Position numbers and translations under genes: made by a program. The notes under the pieces were generated by a model. That model made no database searches. It was given only the letters and a program-made list of their open reading frames with translations, and was not told the DNA's origin. From contig NZ_CP053435.1 of the NCBI RefSeq assembly GCF_013127955.1, positions 4,402,001-4,466,000 on the forward strand: 64,000 nucleotides of DNA, in the 5' to 3' direction. This DNA is from Spirosoma taeanense. GTDB taxonomy: Bacteria; Bacteroidota; Bacteroidia; Cytophagales; Spirosomataceae. Below, in pieces: positions 60,595-64,000 of this stretch; positions within the stretch are counted from its first letter, which is position 1, and the number at the start of each line of letters is the position of its first letter.

Positions 60595-60855
60595 TGTTGT
60601 TGGAGTTGAGTGTATGTTTAGATGATTGTTGCCTGATAAGCAGCAGCGAAGGTGGCGAAATGTCTGAAACGTTACTACGTCAAGAGCAACAGCCCGCGAA
60701 CCTACTCTAAATTTTGCGGCCGGAAATTAGCGGTTTTACTTTTTTTTCGGAAATTTTGCACAAATACGGCGGCCAGGTGGGGAGTTTGGCCCCGATTTAT
60801 CCTTATTGTTTTTTCTACCGAACCAAATAAACCACTAAATCCCTCTTCTGCAGAA

Positions 60856-62106
60856 ATGAATCAACCCGTTAATTCTTCGCGGCTGTTTCTGGCTAGTTGT
60901 CTTGCCATTATTACTACAGCCTTTTCCTTCAGCATTCGGGCGGGTATCCTGCCTCAGTTAGGGAATGAATTTGGTTTGACGGCCGAGCAATTAGGCTTTA
61001 TCAATTCCATGTTCTTTTTTGGGTTTCCTATTTCGATGGTCATTGGTGGTATCGTATACCACACCGTCGGGCCCAAAATAATTATGCAGGTTGCCGTTGT
61101 TGCGCACACATTAGGGATTCTGCTAACTATTTACGCCGGTGGCTACACGGGCCTGTTGTTTTCAACATTTTTCATCGGCTTTGGGAATGGCTGTACAGAG
61201 GCTGCCTGTAACCCAATGATTGCCGATATGTATTCCAGCAACAAGCTGAACAAAATGCTGGGTCGGTTTCACATGTGGTTTCCGGGAGGTATTGTGATTG
61301 GTAGCTTGATATCTAAATTCATGACCGATGCAGGATCGTCCTGGCAGGCTCAAATCTGGGTACTTATGCTGCCGACCATAGTGTATGCGTTCCTGTTCTT
61401 TGGCCAGCCTTTTCCAAAACCCAAAGTGGAGGGCGTTACGTCCATAGCGAAAAACTTCCAGGCGATGCTTACCCCGTTGTATATCGTCCTGTTCTGCTGC
61501 ATGGCGCTGACCGCCATTACTGAATTTGGTCCTAATCAATGGGTAGCCGTTGTCTTAAGCAGCAGCGGAGCCGATGCCATGCTGGTGCTGGCTCTGACAT
61601 TCGGCGTAATGACGATTGGCCGGCTTTTCACAGGTCCGGTTGTTGATCGACTGGGTCAGACGGGCGTTTTGCTGGGAGGTGCCATTCTGGCAACCATTGG
61701 TATTTATATGTTCAGTACGGTTACTGGACCGATAGCCTACTTAGCTGCTATTATATTTGGCCTTGGTGTTTGTTTTAACTGGCCAACCATGATTGGCTTT
61801 GTTGCGCAGCGAGTTCCTTTAAGCGGAGCCTTAGGCATGTCTATCATTGGTGGTGTTGGTATGCTGTCAACGTCTATTTTCCAGCCTATCATTGGTAAAT
61901 GGATTGATTCAGACCACGCCGAAGCAGCCGCCAAAGGGTTAAGTGGTTCTGCCCTGGAATTAGCAGCTGGACAAGCAACCTTGTCTACGATGATGACCTT
62001 TCCAATTATCCTGATCTTTGCCTTCACGGCTTTGTGGTTCTGGGCAGGTAATCGCAAAACAGGTCATGTTGACGAGACACTGGTAGCAGAACAGCCGCAA
62101 CTGTAA
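60856..62106 (+). CDS. MFS sugar transporter
   Basis: 416 residues from ATG 60856 (MNQPVNSSRLFLASCLAIITTAFSFS); the frame opens further up but the extra residues are polar and not conserved. About 12 TM helices; motif-like loop GFPISMVIGGIVYHTVGPK between TM2 and TM3, and TIGRLFTGPVVDRLGQTG (the MFS motif A repeat near residue 260). Sugar or organic acid proton symport is likely; the divergent dehydrogenase/isomerase block gives the physiological link (inference). It ends at a strong terminator. Confidence 0.88.
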   Translation: MNQPVNSSRLFLASCLAIITTAFSFSIRAGILPQLGNEFGLTAEQLGFINSMFFFGFPISMVIGGIVYHTVGPKIIMQVAVVAHTLGILLTIYAGGYTGLLFSTFFIGFGNGCTEAACNPMIADMYSSNKLNKMLGRFHMWFPGGIVIGSLISKFMTDAGSSWQAQIWVLMLPTIVYAFLFFGQPFPKPKVEGVTSIAKNFQAMLTPLYIVLFCCMALTAITEFGPNQWVAVVLSSSGADAMLVLALTFGVMTIGRLFTGPVVDRLGQTGVLLGGAILATIGIYMFSTVTGPIAYLAAIIFGLGVCFNWPTMIGFVAQRVPLSGALGMSIIGGVGMLSTSIFQPIIGKWIDSDHAEAAAKGLSGSALELAAGQATLSTMMTFPIILIFAFTALWFWAGNRKTGHVDETLVAEQPQL

Positions 62107-62124
62107 ATCTGAATTAACTAAACT

Positions 62125-62166
62125 AGAAAATTCCTGTCGTGAGTTCACGACAGGAATTTTCTTTTT
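62125..62166 (+). terminator. Terminator of MFS gene
   Basis: 18-bp perfect stem (62125-62142 with 62145-62162) with a minimal loop, then TTTT. The strongest terminator on plus in this part. Confidence 0.88.
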
Positions 62167-62399
62167 GTCTTAATCAAGGCAAAAGGCTCTAAACGTAGTC
62201 AACCATATGTCTGTTCTAATGATGAAGGCACCTGGTAAAAGGTGACCGGCTGGCTAGGTCGAATCGCCCTGTAAGAGTTTGAAAACGATTAATTGTAGTC
62301 TCTAATGATGGTGTAGGCCGTAGTGCCGGAACTGCTTACCGAGCTCTGTTCTCTTAAACAGCTATTTCTAAATACCCGGTAAACGCTTAATTTCCGGGC

Positions 62400-63914
62400 A
62401 TGAAAACGCTGCTCCTCCTTCTCTTGTTTATCGTTTCAATTGTCGCTTCGGCGCAAAAACAACCCGCTTTCATTAGTGACAGCCTCGACAGTTACGTAAA
62501 GCGCGGTATGGCCGACTGGCAGATTCCCGGTCTGGCTATTGCGATTGTCAAAGACGGCAAAGCCGTTATATCAAAGGGCTACGGCGTACGGGAAGTTGGC
62601 CAGAATGAACCGGTTGACGAGAATACGCTTTTCTTCATTGCTACTAACTCCAAACTCTTCACCGGATCGGCGATGGCGAGGCTTGAAGACGAGAAAAAGC
62701 TGTCGCTGAACGATAAGGTCACGAAATACCTGCCCGATTACAAACTCTACGATCCGGCAGCCACGCAGCTGGTAACCGTTCGCGATCTGCTCTGCCACCG
62801 GCTGGGCACCAAGACGTTCCAGGGTGATTTTACGTTCTGGGACTCAAACCTATCCAGAGCCGAGATCGTCCGACGGATGCGTCTGCTGAAGCCAGAAGGC
62901 CAGTTTCGGCAGGATTACGGCTACTGCAACTCCGGTTTCGTGACGGCTGGCGAAGTTCTCCAGAAAGTGACCGGCCAAACGTGGGAGCAGTACATAGAAA
63001 GCAACATTGTGAAGCCGCTGGGCATGACCAATACGTATATGCTGACGGCTGGGGCTGAAAATCGCCCCAACATTGCCCGCCCTTACACGACCAGCTTTGG
63101 CAGCCTGACGCGCATTCCCTACGACAATATTGATAATATGGCCCCCGCTGGCAGTATCGTCTCGTGCGTCAAAGACCTCAGCAAGTGGCTCCTGATGCAG
63201 CTGGACAGCGGCCGGTTCGAGGGGAAACGCGTATTGCCCTGGCCGGTTATCCAGAAAACCCGCGATGCCAATACCTTGCTGGGGAGCCGTAAATCGAGTG
63301 TTTTCCCGACGCATGTCCGGGCCTACGGCTTAGGCGTGTTGATGACCGATTACAACGGGCGCGAGGTATACTGGCACACGGGCGGAGCCTTTGGCTTTGT
63401 CACCAACACCTGCTTTGTACCGGAAGAGAAGCTAGCCATTACCATTTTGACCAATCAGGATAACCAAAGCTTTTTTGAAGCCTTGCGGTATCAGATTCTG
63501 GATGCCTATCTGGGCGTTCCGTACACCAACCGTAGCCAGTTTTTTCTGACGGGTGCCAGGCGGGACGATGCGCAGCAACAGCAGGAACTCAAAGCTCTGG
63601 CTGAACGGGTAGCCAGGAAAGCCAAACCCGAACTCCCCTTAGCAGCTTATACGGGTACGTATCGGCATGAGCTATACGGCACCATTTCGATCCAGCCGGA
63701 TGGAACAGGCCTCAAAGTTTCTTTTCAGAATCATCCCAACCTGTCGGCCCGGCTGGATCACATGGACGATAACACCTTCCGGCTTACGTATTCCAATCAG
63801 GCGTTTGGCGTTTTTCCGGCGAAGTTTTCAACGAAAGGCAGTACGGCGGAGAGCGTCGTGATTAAGGCCAGCGACTTTGTGGAATACGACCCATACGTAT
63901 TCGTCAAGTTATAA
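62400..63914 (+). CDS. Class C beta-lactamase-like hydrolase with Thr in place of SxxK Ser
   Basis: 504 residues with a signal peptide (KTLLLLLLFIVSIVASAQ). The SxxK region reads FFIATNSKLFTGSAM, that is Thr82-Asn-Ser-Lys85, so the nucleophile Ser is Thr (codon ACT, 62643-62645). YxN is in DYGYCNSGFVTAG (near 176), HxG in YWHTGGAFGFVTN (near 326); RDLLCHRLGTKTFQGDF is typical of this Bacteroidota esterase-like group. A C-terminal beta domain (about 420-504, DUF3471-like: YTGTYRHELYGTISIQPDG) follows. Family roles are D-aminopeptidase, esterase or penicillin binding. The Thr may give an atypical or inactive enzyme. Periplasmic; own unit after the MFS terminator. Confidence 0.87.
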   Translation: MKTLLLLLLFIVSIVASAQKQPAFISDSLDSYVKRGMADWQIPGLAIAIVKDGKAVISKGYGVREVGQNEPVDENTLFFIATNSKLFTGSAMARLEDEKKLSLNDKVTKYLPDYKLYDPAATQLVTVRDLLCHRLGTKTFQGDFTFWDSNLSRAEIVRRMRLLKPEGQFRQDYGYCNSGFVTAGEVLQKVTGQTWEQYIESNIVKPLGMTNTYMLTAGAENRPNIARPYTTSFGSLTRIPYDNIDNMAPAGSIVSCVKDLSKWLLMQLDSGRFEGKRVLPWPVIQKTRDANTLLGSRKSSVFPTHVRAYGLGVLMTDYNGREVYWHTGGAFGFVTNTCFVPEEKLAITILTNQDNQSFFEALRYQILDAYLGVPYTNRSQFFLTGARRDDAQQQQELKALAERVARKAKPELPLAAYTGTYRHELYGTISIQPDGTGLKVSFQNHPNLSARLDHMDDNTFRLTYSNQAFGVFPAKFSTKGSTAESVVIKASDFVEYDPYVFVKL

Positions 63915-63927
63915 GCCACCTGTTGAC

Positions 63928-64000
63928 ATGCAGCCTACCCTGACAAATCTGACAACGGCCCCTCCCCTCTGGCTCGCGATTGCCTTTGCCTTAACAACCG
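63928..64000 (+). CDS. Start of a membrane protein gene, cut by window edge
   Basis: ATG at 63928, 13 bp after the hydrolase stop, open to the end. It encodes MQPTLTNLTTAPPLWLAIAF then ALTT, polar then hydrophobic, a likely first TM helix. Short spacing suggests an operon with the hydrolase. Nothing more can be said. Confidence 0.4.
   Translation, partial: MQPTLTNLTTAPPLWLAIAFALTT

Overview
This looks like a stretch of chromosome from a Spirosoma-like member of the Cytophagales (Bacteroidota). The evidence is the recurring TAnnTTTG promoter box just upstream of starts, a relic SusC/SusD gene pair, Bacteroidota-typical families (YaiO barrel, DUF4783, YcxB-like, AbgB-like M20, IVS-type four-helix bundle), Sdr/Ig adhesin-like proteins and a moderate GC content. 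The genus is an inference; there is no rRNA or tRNA gene in the window.

Layout. 1-6.7 kb: the end of a hybrid histidine kinase, then a tight operon of a single-domain response regulator, a membrane-anchored HEAT protein, a GT2 glycosyltransferase, a TPR/YaiO outer-membrane barrel and an unrecognised membrane-anchored protein. I read this as a regulated polysaccharide synthesis/export system. A convergent LtaS-like phosphotransferase follows. 9-16 kb: an SGNH lipoprotein and two very large Sdr/Ig-type surface proteins that share a Cys-rich C-terminal tail; one carries three 222-bp tandem units. 16.8-34.4 kb: mostly housekeeping and scattered metabolism (SNF2 helicase, PyrR-like protein, S9 peptidase, NADP-isocitrate dehydrogenase, dihaem cytochrome, LytS-like kinase, M20 amidohydrolase, EEP hydrolase, Ffh), interrupted at 31.3-32.3 kb by a SusC N-terminus joined to a SusD C-terminus, a decayed deletion chimera.

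34.7-40.9 kb: a subtilisin lipoprotein, an M6-like metalloprotease with no visible signal peptide, and a lone GlgE-type maltosyltransferase. 41-46.4 kb: two tandem, diverged copies of a two-gene cassette (outer-membrane barrel plus vanadium-haloperoxidase/PAP2-type protein). Each peptidase-sized PAP2 protein is itself internally duplicated, with an N-terminal half that has lost the catalytic histidines. This is the strongest candidate here for an undescribed system. 46.7-54.7 kb: moaA, a cytosolic-looking ThiY/Thi5-type binding protein, a lipoprotein polysaccharide deacetylase, MutS2 and a tandem universal stress protein. 54.8-64 kb: an APC permease with a soluble C-terminal domain, a sugar-catabolism block (TIM-barrel isomerase, two Gfo/Idh/MocA dehydrogenases, divergent MFS transporter) with an IVS-type four-helix-bundle gene inserted, and a class C beta-lactamase-like hydrolase whose SxxK serine is threonine.

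Long, often perfect stem-loops close nearly every transcription unit and make unit boundaries unusually readable.
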